In this document: piece by piece, positions 15,569 to 30,650 of the stretch | How the letters are laid out: every line of letters begins with the position of its first letter | How positions within the stretch are numbered: position 1 is the first letter of the stretch | Source: Hydractinia symbiolongicarpus | Taxonomy: Eukaryota; Cnidaria; Hydrozoa; Anthoathecata; Hydractiniidae | Assembly: GCF_029227915.1 (NCBI RefSeq) | Contig: NC_079878.1 | Coordinates: 23,339,501 to 23,403,500 of the forward strand | Reading direction: 5' to 3' | Length of the DNA stretch: 64,000 nucleotides | Position numbers and translations under genes: made by a program | The notes under the pieces: model-generated | Told to the model about the DNA's origin: nothing | Database searches by the model: none | The model's input: the letters and a program-made list of their open reading frames with translations, nothing else

Positions 15569-17907
15569 CACATATTTTACAAATATGTATATATACTGGT
15601 TGTGCAATTGTGTAGCTTAAGTTGACAACAATACTTAAACTTGCTAATGTCCCCGTAAGATGTATCTTACACACATTTTACAAATACATATATATTGGCT
15701 GTGGATTTTTGCAACCTAAGTGGTCAAAAATATTTATATTTGCAAATGTCCCCGTAAGATTCATCTTACACGTATTTTACTAATATATTTATACAGGTTG
15801 TGCAATTGGGCAACTTAATTCGACAACAATACTTAAACTTGCTAATGTCCCCGTAAGATGTATCTTACACACATTTTACAAGTACATATATATTGGCTGT
15901 GGATTTTTGCAACATAAGTGGTCAAAAATATTTATATTTGCAAATGTCCCCGTAAGGTTCGTCTTACACATATTTTACAAATATATATATACTGGTTGTG
16001 CAATTTCGCAACTTAAGTCGCCAGCAATACTTAAACTTGCTAATGTCCCCGCAAGATGTATCTTACACACATTTTACAAATACATATATACTGGTTATGC
16101 AATTGTGCAACCTAAGTGGTCAAAAATGTTTAAATTTGCAAATGTCCCCGTAAGATTCATCTTACACATATTTTACAAATATATATATATACTTGTTCTG
16201 CAATTGTGCAACTTAAGTCGACAACAATACTTAAACTTGCTAATGTCCCCGTAAGATGTATCTTACACACATTTCACAAATACATATATATATATATTGG
16301 TTGTGGAATTTTGCAACCTAAGTGGTCAAAAGTATTTATATTTGCAAATGTCCCCGTAAGGTTCGTCTTACACACATTCTACAATTATATATATATTGAT
16401 TGTGAAATTTTCCAAATTAAGTGGACAAAACTATCTAAGCATCCTTATGTCCCCGAAAGATGCATTTTACACACATTTTACAAATATATATACTTGTTGT
16501 GGACTTTCCCAACTTAAGCCACCAAAAATAAGCAAACTTCCAAATGTTCCCGTTAGATGCATTTTATAACACATACATAATACGGTAACTTCGGCCGAAA
16601 CACAAGACATACACGCAATGTCACCGCGCAATATCTTCACAGTACGCAATGCTTCTGTGAGAGTCATTCTCACACAAATTTTAAAGTATACATGGATATT
16701 AAACATTCTAGAGCCTGAAAAATTGCCCATTCGGTTATATCGTGCCAATGTCCCCGCTAGATGATTTGGCACACATTTTACAAATATATATACTGGTTGT
16801 TGACTTTTCCAACTTAGGTCGACAAAAATATTTAAACTTGCAAATGTCCCCGTAAGATTCATCTTACACATATTGTACAAATATATATATATACTGGTTC
16901 TGCAATTGTGCAACTTAAGTCGACAACAATACTTAAACTTGCTAATGTCCCCGTAAGATGTATCTTACACACATTTCACAAATACATATATATATTGGCT
17001 GTGGAATTTTGCAACCTATTTGGTCAAAAGTATTTAAATTTTCAAATGTCCCCGTAAGATTGATCTTACACATATTTTGCAAATACATATATATATTGGT
17101 TATGGAATTTTGCAACCAAAGTGGTCAAAAATATTTAAATGTGCAAATGTCCCCGTAAGGTTCGTCTTACACACATTCTACATTATATATATATTGATTG
17201 TGAAATTTTCCAAATTAAGTGGACAAAACTATCTAAGCATCCTTATGTCCCCGAAAGATGCATTTTACACACATTTTACAAATATATATACTTGTTGTGG
17301 ACTTTCCAAACTTAAGCCACCGAAAATAAGCAAACTTCCAAATGTTCCCGTTAGATGCATTTTATAACACATACATAATACGGTAACTTCGGCCGAAACA
17401 CAAAATATACACGCAATGTCACCACGCAATATCTTCACAGTACGCAATGCTCCCGTGAGAGTCATTCTCCACACAAATTTTAAAGTATATATGGATATTA
17501 AACATTCTAGAGCCTGAAAAGTTGCCCATTTGGTTATATCATGCCAATGTCCCCGCTAGATGATTTGGTACACATTTTACAAATATATATACTGGCCGTT
17601 GACTCTTCCAACTTAGGTCGACAAACATATTTAAATTTGGAAATGTCCCCGTAAGATTCATCTTACACATATTATACAAATGTATATATACTGGTTGTGG
17701 AGTTTTGCAACATAGGTCAACAAAAATATTTAAATTTGCAAATGTCCCCGTAAGATTCATCTTACACATATTTCACAAATACATATTTATATATTGGTTA
17801 TGGAATTTTGCAACCTAAGTGGTCAAAAGTTTTTAAATTTGCAATTGTCCCCGTAAGATTCCTCTTACACATGTTTTACAAATATGTATATATACTGGTT
17901 GTGCAAT
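15569..17907. repeat. 2.3-kb satellite duplication, copy 2
   Basis: Partner of 12,866-15,204 at offset 2,703 bp. The stretch immediately to its left (15,206 onward) instead matches 11,701-12,866 at offset 3,505 bp. The two overlapping offsets show that an 802-bp unit was gained or lost between the copies. Confidence 0.8.
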
Positions 17908-19585
17908 TGTGCAACTTAAGTCGACAACAATACTTAAACTTGCTAATGTCCCCGTAAGATGCTTACACACATTTTACAAGTACATATATATTGGCTTTGG
18001 ATTTTTGCAACGTAAGTGGTCAAAAATATTTATATTTGCAAATGTCCCCGTAAGGTTCGTCTTACACACATTCTACAATTATATATATATTGATTGTGAA
18101 AATTTCCAAATTAAGTGCACAAAACTATCTAAGCATCCTTATGTCCCCGAAAGATGCATTTTACACACATTTTACAAATATATATACTTGTTGTGGACTT
18201 TCCCAACTTAAGCCACCAACAATAAGCAAACTTCCAAATGTTCCCATTAGATGCATTTTATAACACATACATAATACGGTAACTTCGGCCGAAACACAAA
18301 ACATACACGCAATGTCACCGCGCAATATCTTCACAGTACGCAATGCTCCCGTGAGAGTCACTCTCACACAAATTTTAAAGTATACATAGATATTAAACAT
18401 TCTAGAGCCTGAAAAATTGCCCATTCGGTTATATCGTGCCAATGTCCCCGCTAGATGATTTGGCACACATTTTACAAATATATATACTGGTTGTTGACTT
18501 TTCCAACTTAGGTCGACAAAAATATTTAAATTTGAAAATGTCCCCGTAAGATTCATCTTACACATATTTTACAAATATATATATATACTGGTTGTGGAGT
18601 TTTGCAACCTAGGTCAACAAAAATATTTAAATTTGCAAATGTCCCCGTAAGATTCATCTTACACATATTTCACAAATACATATATATATTGGTTATGGAA
18701 TTTTGCAACCTAAGTGGTCAAAAGTATTTAAATTTGCAATTGTCCCCGTAAGATTCCTCTTACACATGTTTTACAAATATGTATATATACTGGTTGTGCA
18801 ATTGTGCAACTTAAGTCGACAACAATACTTAAACTTGCTAATGTCCCCGTAAGATGTATCTTACACACATTTTACAAGTACATATATATTGGCTGTGGAT
18901 TTTTGCAACGTAAGTGGTCAAAAATATTTATATTTGCAAATGTCCCCGTAAGGTTCGTCTTACACACATTCTACAATTATATATATATTGATTGTGAAAA
19001 TTTCCAAATTAAGTGGACAAAACTATCTAAGCATCCTTATGTCCCCGAAAGATGCAATTTACACACATTTTACAAATATATATACTTGTTGTGGACTTTC
19101 CCAACTTAAGCCACCAACAATAAGCAAACTTCCAAATGTTCCCATTAGATGCATTTTATAACACATACATAATACGGTAACTTCGGCCGAAACACAAAAC
19201 ATACACGCAATGTCACCGCGCAATATCTTCACAGTACGCAATGCTTCTGTGAGAGTCATTCTCACACAAATTTTAAAGTATACATGGATATTAAACATTC
19301 TAGAGCCTGAAAAATTGCCCATTCGGTTATATCGTGCCAATGTCCCCGCTAGATGATTTGGCACACATTTTACAAATATATATACTGGTTGTTGACTTTT
19401 CCAACTTAGGTCGACAAAAATATTTAAACTTGCAAATGTCCCCGTAAGATTCATCTTACACACATTTTACAAATACATATATACTGGTTGTGCAATTTTG
19501 CAACCTAAGTGGTCAAAAATGTTTAAATTTGCAAATGTACCCGTAAGATTCATCTTACACATATTGTACAAATATATATATACTG
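17795..19585. repeat. 1.8-kb satellite duplication, copy 1
   Basis: Matches 21,177-22,965 at an offset of 3,382 falling to 3,380 bp, the 2-bp step being one TA unit. Both copies share a rare deletion inside the core inverted repeat (GTAAGATGCTTAC, near 17,950 and 21,333) and the variant TACATAGATATT in the first marker block. Confidence 0.8.
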
Positions 19586-21176
19586 GTTCTGCAATTGTGC
19601 AACTTAAGTCGACAACAATACTTAAACTTGCTAATGTCCCCGTAAGATGTATCTTACACACATTTCACAAATACATATATATATTGGCTGTGGAATTTTG
19701 CAACCTAAGTGGTCAAAAGTGTTTAAATTTGCAAATGTCCCCGTAAGATTCCTCTTACACATATTTTACAAATATGTATATATACTGGTTGTGCAATTGT
19801 GTAGCTTAAGTTGACAACAATACTTAAACTTGCTAATGTCCCCGTAAGATGTATCTTACACACATTTTACAAGTACATATATATTGGCTGTGGATTTTTG
19901 CAACGTAAGTGGTCAAAAATATTTATATTTGCAAATGTCCCCGTAAGGTTCGTTTTACACACATTCTACAATTATATATATATTGATTGTGAAAATTTCC
20001 AAATTAAGTGGACAAAACTATCTAAGCATCCTTATGTCCCCGAAAGATGCATTTTACACACATTTTACAAATATATATACTTGTTGTGGACTTTCCCAAC
20101 TTAAGCCACCAACAATAAGCAAACTTCCAAATGTTCCCATTAGATGCATTTTATAACACATACATAATACGGTAACTTCGGCCGAAACACAAAACATACA
20201 CGCAATGTCACCGCGCAATATCTTCACAGTACGCAATGCTCCCGTGAGAGTCATTCTCACACAAATTTTAAAGTATACATGGATATTAAACATTCTAGAG
20301 CCTGAAAAATTGTCCATTCGGTTATATCGTGCCAATGTCCCCGCTAGATGATTTGGCACACATTTTACAAATATATATACTGGTTGTTGACTTTTCCAAC
20401 TTAGGTCGACAAAAATATTTAAACTTGCAAATGTCCCCGTAAGATTCATCTTACACATATTTTACAAATATATATATACTGGTTGTGCAATTTTGCAACT
20501 TAAGTCGCCAGCAATACTTAAACTTGCTAATCTCCCCGCAAGATGTATCTTACACACATTTTACAAATACATATATAATGGTTGTGCAATTGTGCAACCT
20601 AAGTGGTCAAAAATGTTTAAATTTTCAAATGTACCCGTAAGATTCATCTTACACATATTTTACAAATATATATATACTGGTTCTGCAATTGTGCAACTTA
20701 AGTCGACAACAATACTTAAACTTGCTAATGTCCCCGTAAGATGTATCTTACACACATTTCACAAATACATATATATATTGGCTGTGGAATTTTGCAACCT
20801 AAGTGGTCAAAAGTGTTTAAATTTGCAAATGTCCCCGTAGGATTCCTCTTACACATGTTTTACAAATATGTATATATACTGGTTGTGCAATTGTGCAACT
20901 TAAGTCGACAACAATACTTAAACTTGCTAATGTCCCCGTAAGATGTATCTTACACACATTTTACAAATATATATACTTGTTGTGGACTTTCCCAACTTAA
21001 GCCACCAACAATAAGCAAACTTCCAAATGTTCCCGTAAGATTCATCTTACACATATTTTACAAATATATATATACTGGTTCTGCAATTGTGCAACTTAAG
21101 TCGACAACAATACTTAAACTTGCTAATGTCCCCGTAAGATGTATCTTACACACATTTCACAAATACATATATATAT

Positions 21177-22965
21177 TGGTTATGGAATTTTGCAACCTAA
21201 GTGGTCAAAAGTTTTTAAATTTGCAATTGTCCCCGTAAGATTCCTCTTACACATGTTTTACAAATATGTATATATACTGGTTGTGCAATTGTGCAACTTA
21301 AGTCGACAACAATACTTAAACTTGCTAATGTCCCCGTAAGATGCTTACACACATTTTACAAGTACATATATATTGGCTTTGGATTTTTGCAACGTAAGTG
21401 GTCAAAAATATTTATATTTGCAAATGTCCCCGTAAGGTTCGTCTTACACACATTCTACAATTATATATATATTGATTGTGAAAATTTCCAAATTAAGTGG
21501 ACAAAACTATCTAAGCATCCTTATGTCCCCGAAAGATGCATTTTACACACATTTTACAAATATATATACTTGTTGTGGACTTTCCCAACTTAAGCCACCA
21601 ACAATAAGCAAACTTCCAAATGTTCCCATTAGATGCATTTTATAACACATACATAATACGGTAACTTCGGCCGAAACACAAAACATACACGCAATGTCAC
21701 CGCGCAATATCTTCACAGTACGCAATGCTCCCGTGAGAGTCACTCTCACACAAATTTTAAAGTATACATAGATATTAAACATTCTAGAGCCTGAAAAATT
21801 GCCCATTCGGTTATATCGTGCCAATGTCCCTGCTAGATGATTTGGCACACATTTTACAAATATATATACTGGTTGTTGACTTTTCCAACTTAGGTCGACA
21901 AAAATATTTAAATTTGAAAACGTCCCCGTAAGATTCATCTTACACATATTTTACAAATATATATATACTGGTTGTGGAGTTTTGCAACCTAGGTCAACAA
22001 AAATATTTAAATTTGCAAATGTCCCCGTAAGATTCATCTTACACATATTTCACAAATACATATATATATTGGTTATGGAATTTTGCAACCTAAGTGGTCA
22101 AAAGTATTTAAATTTGCAATTGTCCCCGTAAGATTCCTCTTACACATGTTTTACAAATATGTATATATACTGGTTGTGCAATTGTGCAACTTAAGTCGAC
22201 AACAATACTTAAACTTGCTAATGTCCCCGTAAGATGTATCTTACACACATTTTACAAGTACATATATATTGGCTGTGGATTTTTGCAACGTAAGTGGTCA
22301 AAAATATTTATATTTGCAAATGTCCCTGTAAGGTTCGTCTTACACACATTCTACAATTATATATATATTGATTGTGAAAATTTCCAAATTAAGTGGACAA
22401 AACTATCTAAGCATCCTTATGTCCCCGAAAGATGCAATTTACACACATTTTACAAATATATATACTTGTTGTGGACTTTCCCAACTTAAGCCACCAACAA
22501 TAAGCAAACTTCCAAATGTTCCCATTAGATGCATTTTATAACACATACATAATACGGTAACTTCGGCCGAAACACAAAACATACACGCAATGTCACCGCG
22601 CAATATCTTCACAGTACGCAATGCTTCTGTGAGAGTCATTCTCACACAAATTTTAAAGTATACATGGATATTAAACATTCTAGAGCCTGAAAAATTGCCC
22701 ATTCGGTTATATCGTGCCAATGTCCCCGCTAGATGATTTGGCACACATTTTACAAATATATATACTGGTTGTTGACTTTTCCAACTTAGGTCGACAAAAA
22801 TATTTAACCTTGCAAATGTCCCCGTAAGATTCATCTTACACACATTTTACAAATACATATATACTGGTTGTGCAATTTTGCAACCTAAGTGGTCAAAAAT
22901 GTTTAAATTTGCAAATGTACCCGTAAGATTCATCTTACACATATTGTACAAATATATATATACTG
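21177..22965. repeat. 1.8-kb satellite duplication, copy 2
   Basis: Partner of 17,795-19,585, sharing its rare core deletion and marker-block variants. A few private substitutions (for example TGTCCCTGCTAG near 21,826) postdate the duplication. Confidence 0.8.
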
Positions 22966-23627
22966 GTTGTGCAATTTTGCAACTTAAGTCGCCAGCAATA
23001 CTTAAACTTGCTAATCTCCCCGCAAGATGTATCTTACACACATTTTACAAATACATATATAATGGTTGTGCAATTGTGCAACCTAAGTGGTCAAAAATGT
23101 TTAAATTTTCAAATGTACCCGTAAGATTCATCTTACACATATTTTACAAATATATATATACTGGTTCTGCAATTGTGCAACTTAAGTCGACAACAATACT
23201 TAAACTTGCTAATGTCCCCGTAAGATGTATCTTACACACATTTCACAAATGCATATATATATTGGCTGTGGAATTTTGCAACCTAAGTGGTCAAAAGTGT
23301 TTAAATTTGCAAATGTCCCCGTAGGATTCCTCTTACACATATTTTACAAATATGTATATATACTGGTTGTGCAATTGTGTAGCTTAAGTTGACAACAATA
23401 CTTAAACTTGCTAATGTCCCCGTAAGATGTATCTTACACACATTTTACAAGTACATATATATTGGCTGTGGATTTTTGCAACGTAAGTGGTCAAAAATAT
23501 TTATATTTGCAAATGTCCCCGTAAGGTTCGTTTTACACACATTCTACAATTATATATATATTGATTGTGAAAATTTCCAAATTAAGTGGACAAAACTATC
23601 TAAGCATCCTTATGTCCCCGAAAGATG

Positions 23628-26406
23628 CATTTTACACACATTTTACAAATATATATACTTGTTGTGGACTTTCCAAACTTAAGCCACCAAAAATAAGCAA
23701 ACTTCCAAATGTTCCCGTTAGATGCATTTTATAACACATACATAATACGGTAACTTCGGCCGAAACACAAAATATACACGCAATGTGACCACGCAATATC
23801 TTCACAGTACGCAATGCTCCCGTGAGAGTCATTCTCCACACAAATTTTAAAGTATATATGGATATTAAACATTCTAGAGCCTGAAAAGTTGCCCATTCGG
23901 TTATATCGTGCCAATGTCCCCGCTAGATGATTTGGCACACATTTTACAAATATATATACTGGCCGTTGACTCTTCCAACTTAGGTCGACAAACATATTTA
24001 AATTTGGAAATTTCCCCGTAAGATTCATCTTACACATATTTTACAAATATATATATACTGGTTGTGGAGTTTTGCAACCTAGGTCAACAAAAATATTTAA
24101 ATTTGCAAATGTCCCCGTAAGATTCATCTTACACATATTTCACAAATACATATATATATTGGTTATGGAATTTTGCAACCTAAGTGGTCAAAAGTATTTA
24201 AATTTGCAATTGTCCCCGTAAGATTCCTCTTACACATGTTTTACAAATATGTATATATACTGGTTGTGCAATTGTGCAACTTAAGTCGACAACAATACTT
24301 AAACTTGCTAATGTCCCCGTAAGATGTATCTTACACACATTTTACAAGTACATATATATTGGCTGTGGATTTTTGCAACGTAAGTGGTCAAAAATATTTA
24401 TATTTGCAAATGTCCCCGTAAGGTTCGTCTTACACACATTCTACAATTATATATATATTGATTGTGAAAATTTCCAAATTAAGTGGACAAAACTATATAA
24501 GCATCCTTATGTCCCCGAAAGATGCAATTTACACACATTTTACAAATATATATACTTGTTGTGGACTTTCCCAACTTAAGCCACCAACAATAAGCAAACT
24601 TCCAAATGTTCCCATTAGATGCATTTTATAACACATACATAATACGGTAACTTCGGCCGAAACACAAAACATACACGCAATGTCACCGCGCAATATCTTC
24701 ACAGTACGCAATGCTTCTGTGAGAGTCATTCTCACACAAATTTTAAAGTATACATGGATATTAAACATTCTAGAGCCTGAAAAATTGCCCATTCGGTTAT
24801 ATCGTGCCAATGTCCCCGCTAGATGATTTGGCACACATTTTACAAATATATATACTGGTTGTTGACTTTTCCAACTTAGGTCGACAAAAATATTTAAACT
24901 TGCAAATGTCCCCGTAAGATTCATCTTACACATATTTTACAAATATATATATACTGGATGTGCAATTTTGCAACTTAAGTCGCCAGCAATACTTAAACTT
25001 GCTAATGTCCCCGCAAGATGTATCTTACACACATTTTACAAATACATATATACTGGTTGTGCAATTGTGCAACCTAAGTGGTCAAAAATGTTTAAATTTG
25101 CAAATGTACCCGTAAGATTCATCTTACACATATTGTACAAATATATATATATACTGGTTCTGCAATTGTGCAACTTAAGTCGACAACAATACTTAAACTT
25201 GCTAATGTCCCCGTAAGATGTATCTTACACACATTTCACAAATACATATATATATTGGCTGTGGAATTTTGCAACCTAAGTGGTCAAAAGTGTTTAAATT
25301 TGCAAATGTCCCCGTAAGATTCCTCTTACACATATTTTACAAATATGTATATATACTGGTTGTGTAATTGTGTAGCTTAAGTTGACAACAATACTTAAAG
25401 TTGCTAATGTCCCCGTAAGATGTATCTTACACACATTTTACAAGTACATATATATTGGCTGTGGATTTTTGCAACGTAAGTGGTCAAAAATATTTATATT
25501 TGCAAATGTCCCCGTAAGGTTCGTTTTACACACATTCTACAATTATATATATATTGATTGTGAAAATTTCCAAATTAAGTGGACAAAACTATCTAAGCAT
25601 CCTTATGTCCCCGAAAGATGCATTTTACACACATTTTACAAATATATATACTTGTTGTGGACTTTCCCAACTTAAGCCACCAACAATAAGCAAACTTCCA
25701 AATGTTCCCATTAGATGCATTTTATAACACATACATAATACGGTAACTTCGGCCGAAACACAAAACATACACGCAATGTCACCGCGCAATATCTTCACAG
25801 TACGCAATGCTCCCGTGAGAGTCATTGTCACACAAATTTTAAAGTATACATGGATATTAAACATTCTAAAGCCTGAAAAATTGCCCATTCGGTTATATCG
25901 TGCCAATGTCCCCGCTAGATGATTTGGCACACATTTTACAAATATATATACTGGTTGTTGACTTTTCCAACTTAGGTCGACAAAAATATTTAAACTTGCA
26001 AATGTCCCCGTAAGATTCATCTTACACATATTTTACAAATATATATATACTGGTTGTGCAATTTTGCAACTTAAGTCGCCAGCAATACTTAAACTTGCTA
26101 ATCTCCCCGCAAGATGTATCTTACACACATTTTACAAATACATATATAATGGTTGTGCAATTGTGCAACCTAAGTGGTCAAAAATGTTTAAATTTTCAAA
26201 TGTACCCGTAAGATTCATCTTACACATATTTTACAAATATATATATATACTGGTTCTGCAATTGTGCAACTTAAGTCGACAACAATACTTAAACTTGCTA
26301 ATGTCCCCGTAAGATGTATCTTACACACATTTCACAAATACATATATATATTGGCTGTGGAATTTTGCAACCTAATTGGTCAAAAATATTTAAACTTGCA
26401 AATGTC
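23628..26406. repeat. Satellite segment duplicated 22,056 bp upstream (copy 2)
   Basis: Partner of 1,572-4,350, at constant offset 22,056 bp. It carries the same three marker blocks in the same order and the same private variants. A long-range copy inside the array implies non-tandem exchange or a larger duplication later eroded by rearrangement. Confidence 0.75.
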
Positions 26407-28960
26407 CCCGTAAGATTCATCTTACACATATTTTACAAATATATATATACTGGTTGTGCAATTTTGCAACTTAAGTCGCCAGCAATACTTAAACTTGCTA
26501 ATCTCCCCGCAAGATGTATCTTACACACATTTTACAAATACATATATAATGGTTGTGCAATTGTGCAACCTAAGTGGTCAAAAATGTTTAAATTTTCAAA
26601 TGTACCCGTAAGATTCATCTTACACATATTTTACAAATATATATATATACTGGTTCTGCAATTGTGCAACTTAAGTCGACAACAATACTTAAACTTGCTA
26701 ATGTCCCCGTAAGATGTATCTTACACACATTTCACAAATACATATATATATTGGCTGTGGAATTTTGCAACCTAAGTGGTCAAAAGTGTTTAAATTTGCA
26801 AATGTCCCCGTAAGATTCCTCTTACACATATTTTACAAATATGTATATATACTGGTTGTGCAATTGTGTAGCTTAAGTTGACAACAATACTTAAACTTGC
26901 TAATGTCCCCGTAAGATGTATCTTACACACATTTTACAAGTACATATATATTGGCTGTGGATTTTTGCAACGTAAGTGGTCAAAAATATTTATATTTGCA
27001 AATGTCCCCGTAAGGTTCGTTTTACACACATTCTACAATTATATATATATTGATTGTGAAAATTTCCAAATTAAGTGGACAAAACTATCTAAGCATCCTT
27101 ATGTCCCCGAAAGATGCATTTTACACACATTTTACAAATATATATACTTGTTGTGGACTTTCCCAACTTAAGCCACCAACAATAAGCAAACTTCCAAATG
27201 TTCCCATTAGATGCATTTTATAACACATACATAATACGGTAACTTCGGCCGAAACACAAAACATACACGCAATGTCACCGCGCAATATCTTCACAGTACG
27301 CAATGCTCCCGTGAGAGTCATTCTCACACAAATTTTAAAGTATACATGGATATTAAACATTCTAAAGCCTGAAAAATTGCCCATTCGGTTTTATCGTGCC
27401 AATGTCCCCGCTAGATGATTTGGCACACATTTTACAAATATATATACTGGTTGTTGACTTTTCCAACTTAGGTCGACAAAAATATTTAAACTTGCAAATG
27501 TCCCCGTAAGATTCATCTTACACATATTTTACAAATATATATATACTGGTTGTGCAATTTTGCAACTTAAGTCGCCAGCAATACTTAAACTTGCTAATCT
27601 CCCCGCAAGATGTATCTTACACACATTTTACAAATACATATATAATGGTTGTGCAATTGTGCAACCTAAGTGGTCAAAAATGTTTAAATTTTCAAATGTA
27701 CCCGTAAGATTCATCTTACACATATTTTACAAATATATATATATACTGGTTCTGCAATTGTGCAACTTAAGTCGACAACAATACTTAAACTTGCTAATGT
27801 CCCCGTAAGATGTATCTTACACACATTTCACAAATACATATATATATTGGCTGTGGAATTTTGCAACCTAATTGGTCAAAAATATTTAAACTTGCAAATG
27901 TCCCCGTAAGATTCATCTTACACATATTTTACAAATATATATATACTGGTTGTGCAATTTTGCAACTTAAGTCGCCAGCAATACTTAAACTTGCTAATCT
28001 CCCCGCAAGATGTATCTTACACACATTTTACAAATACATATATAATGGTTGTGCAATTGTGCAACCTAAGTGGTCAAAAATGTTTAAATTTTCAAATGTA
28101 CCCGTAAGATTCATCTTACACATATTTTACAAATATATATATATACTGGTTCTGCAATTGTGCAACTTAAGTCGACAACAATACTTAAACTTGCTAATGT
28201 CCCCGTAAGATGTATCTTACACACATTTCACAAATACATATATATATTGGCTGTGGAATTTTGCAACCTAAGTGGTCAAAAGTGTTTAAATTTGCAAATG
28301 TCCCCGTAAGATTCCTCTTACACATATTTTACAAATATGTATATATACTGGTTGTGCAATTGTGTAGCTTAAGTTGACAACAATACTTAAACTTGCTAAT
28401 GTCCCCGTAAGATGTATCTTACACACATTTTACAAGTACATATATATTGGCTGTGGATTTTTGCAACGTAAGTGGTCAAAAATATTTATATTTGCAAATG
28501 TCCCCGTAAGGTTCGTTTTACACACATTCTACAATTATATATATATTGATTGTGAAAATTTCCAAATTAAGTGGACAAAACTATCTAAGCATCCTTATGT
28601 CCCCGAAAGATGCATTTTACACACATTTTACAAATATATATACTTGTTGTGGACTTTCCCAACTTAAGCCACCAACAATAAGCAAACTTCCAAATGTTCC
28701 CATTAGATGCATTTTATAACACATACATAATACGGTAACTTTGGCCGAAACACAAAACATACACGCAATGTCACCGCGCAATATCTTCACAGTACGCAAT
28801 GCTCCCGTGAGAGTCATTCTCACACAAATTTTAAAGTATACATGGATATTAAACATTCTAGAGCCTGAAAAATTGCCCATTCGGTTATATCGTGCCAATG
28901 TCCCCGCTAGATGATTTGGCACACATTTTACAAATATATATACTGGTTGTTGACTTTTCC
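25216..28960. repeat. Tandem 1,496-bp higher-order unit (2.5 copies)
   Basis: Marker blocks at 25,625, 27,121 and 28,617 are exactly 1,496 bp apart and the intervening 15-monomer arrangement is repeated, a true tandem higher-order repeat. The first two blocks share TTCTAAAGCCTG where nearly all others read TTCTAGAGCCTG. The second has CGGTTTTATCG in place of CGGTTATATCG. Both changes reappear in the block at 30,609, at offset 3,488 bp from the 27,121 block, which marks it as a further copy. Confidence 0.85.
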
Positions 28961-29257
28961 AACTTATGTGGACAAAAATATTTAAACTTGCAAATGTCCC
29001 CGTAAGATTCATCTTACACATATTTTACAAATATATATATACTGGTTGTGGAGTTTTGCAACCTAGGTCAACAAAAATATTTAAATTTGCAAATGTCCCC
29101 GTAAGATTCATCTTACACATATTTCACAAATACATATATATATTGGTTATGGAATTTTGCAACCTAAGTGGTCAAAAGTATTTAAATTTGCAATTGTCCC
29201 CGTAAGATTCCTCTTACACATGTTTTACAAATATGTATATATACTGGTTGTGCAATT

Positions 29258-30650
29258 GTGCAACTTAAGTCGACAACAATACTTAAACTTGCTAATGTCC
29301 CCGTAAGATGTGTCTTACACACATTTTACAAGTACATATATATTGGCTGTGGATTTTTGCAACGTAAGTGGTCAAAAATATTTATATTTGCAAATGTCCC
29401 CGTAAGGTTCGTTTTACACACATTCTACAATTATATATATATTGATTGTGAAAATTTCCAAATTAAGTGGACAAAACTATCTAAGCATCCTTATGTCCCC
29501 GAAAGATGCATTTTACACACATTTTACAAATATATATACTTGTTGTGGACTTTCCCAACTTAAGCCACCAACAATAAGCAAACTTCCAAATGTTCCCATT
29601 AGATGCATTTTATAACACATAAATAATACGGTAACTTCGGCCGAAACACAAAACATACACGCAATGTCACCGCGCAATATCTTCACAGTACGCAATGCTC
29701 CCGTGAGAGTCATTCTCACACAAATTTTAAAGTATACATGGATATTAAACATTCTAGAGCCTGAAAAATTGCCCATTCGGTTATATCGTGCCAATGTCCC
29801 CGCTAGATGATTTGGCACACATTTTACAAATATATATACTGGTTGTTGACTTTTCCAACTTAGGTCGACAAAAATATTTAAACTTGCAAATGTCCCCGTA
29901 AGATTCATCTTACACATATTTTACAAATATATATATACTGGTTGTGCAATTTTGCAACTTAAGTCGCCAGCAATACTTAAACTTGCTAATCTCCCCGCAA
30001 GATGTATCTTACACACATTTTACAAATACATATATAATGGTTGTGCAATTGTGCAACCTAAGTGGTCAAAAATGTTTAAATTTTCAAATGTACCCGTAAG
30101 ATTCATCTTACACATATTTTACAAATATATATATATACTGGTTCTGCAATTGTGCAACTTAAGTCGACAACAATACTTAAACTTGCTAATGTCCCCGTAA
30201 GATGTATCTTACACACATTTCACAAATACATATATATATTGGCTGTGGAATTTTGCAACCTAAGTGGTCAAAAGTGTTTAAATTTGCAAATGTCCCCGTA
30301 AGATTCCTCTTACACATATTTTACAAATATGTATATATACTGGTTGTGCAATTGTGTAGCTTAAGTTGACAACAATACTTAAACTTGCTAATGTCCCCGT
30401 AAGATGTATCTTACACACATTTTACAAGTACATATATATTGGCTGTGGATTTTTGCAACGTAAGTGGTCAAAAATATTTATATTTGCAAATGTCCCCGTA
30501 AGGTTCGTTTTACACACATTCTACAATTATATATATATTGATTGTGAAAATTTCCAAATTAAGTGGACAAAACTATCTAAGCATCCTTATGTCCCCGAAA
30601 GATGCATTTTACACACATTTTACAAATATATATACTTGTTGTGGACTTTC
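29258..30650. repeat. Satellite segment present three times (copy 1)
   Basis: Repeated at offset 2,592 bp (31,850 on) and again from 39,829 on. All three copies share the private marker-block variant CACATAAATAATACGG (near 29,619, 32,211 and 40,190), found in no other block I examined. Confidence 0.75.
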
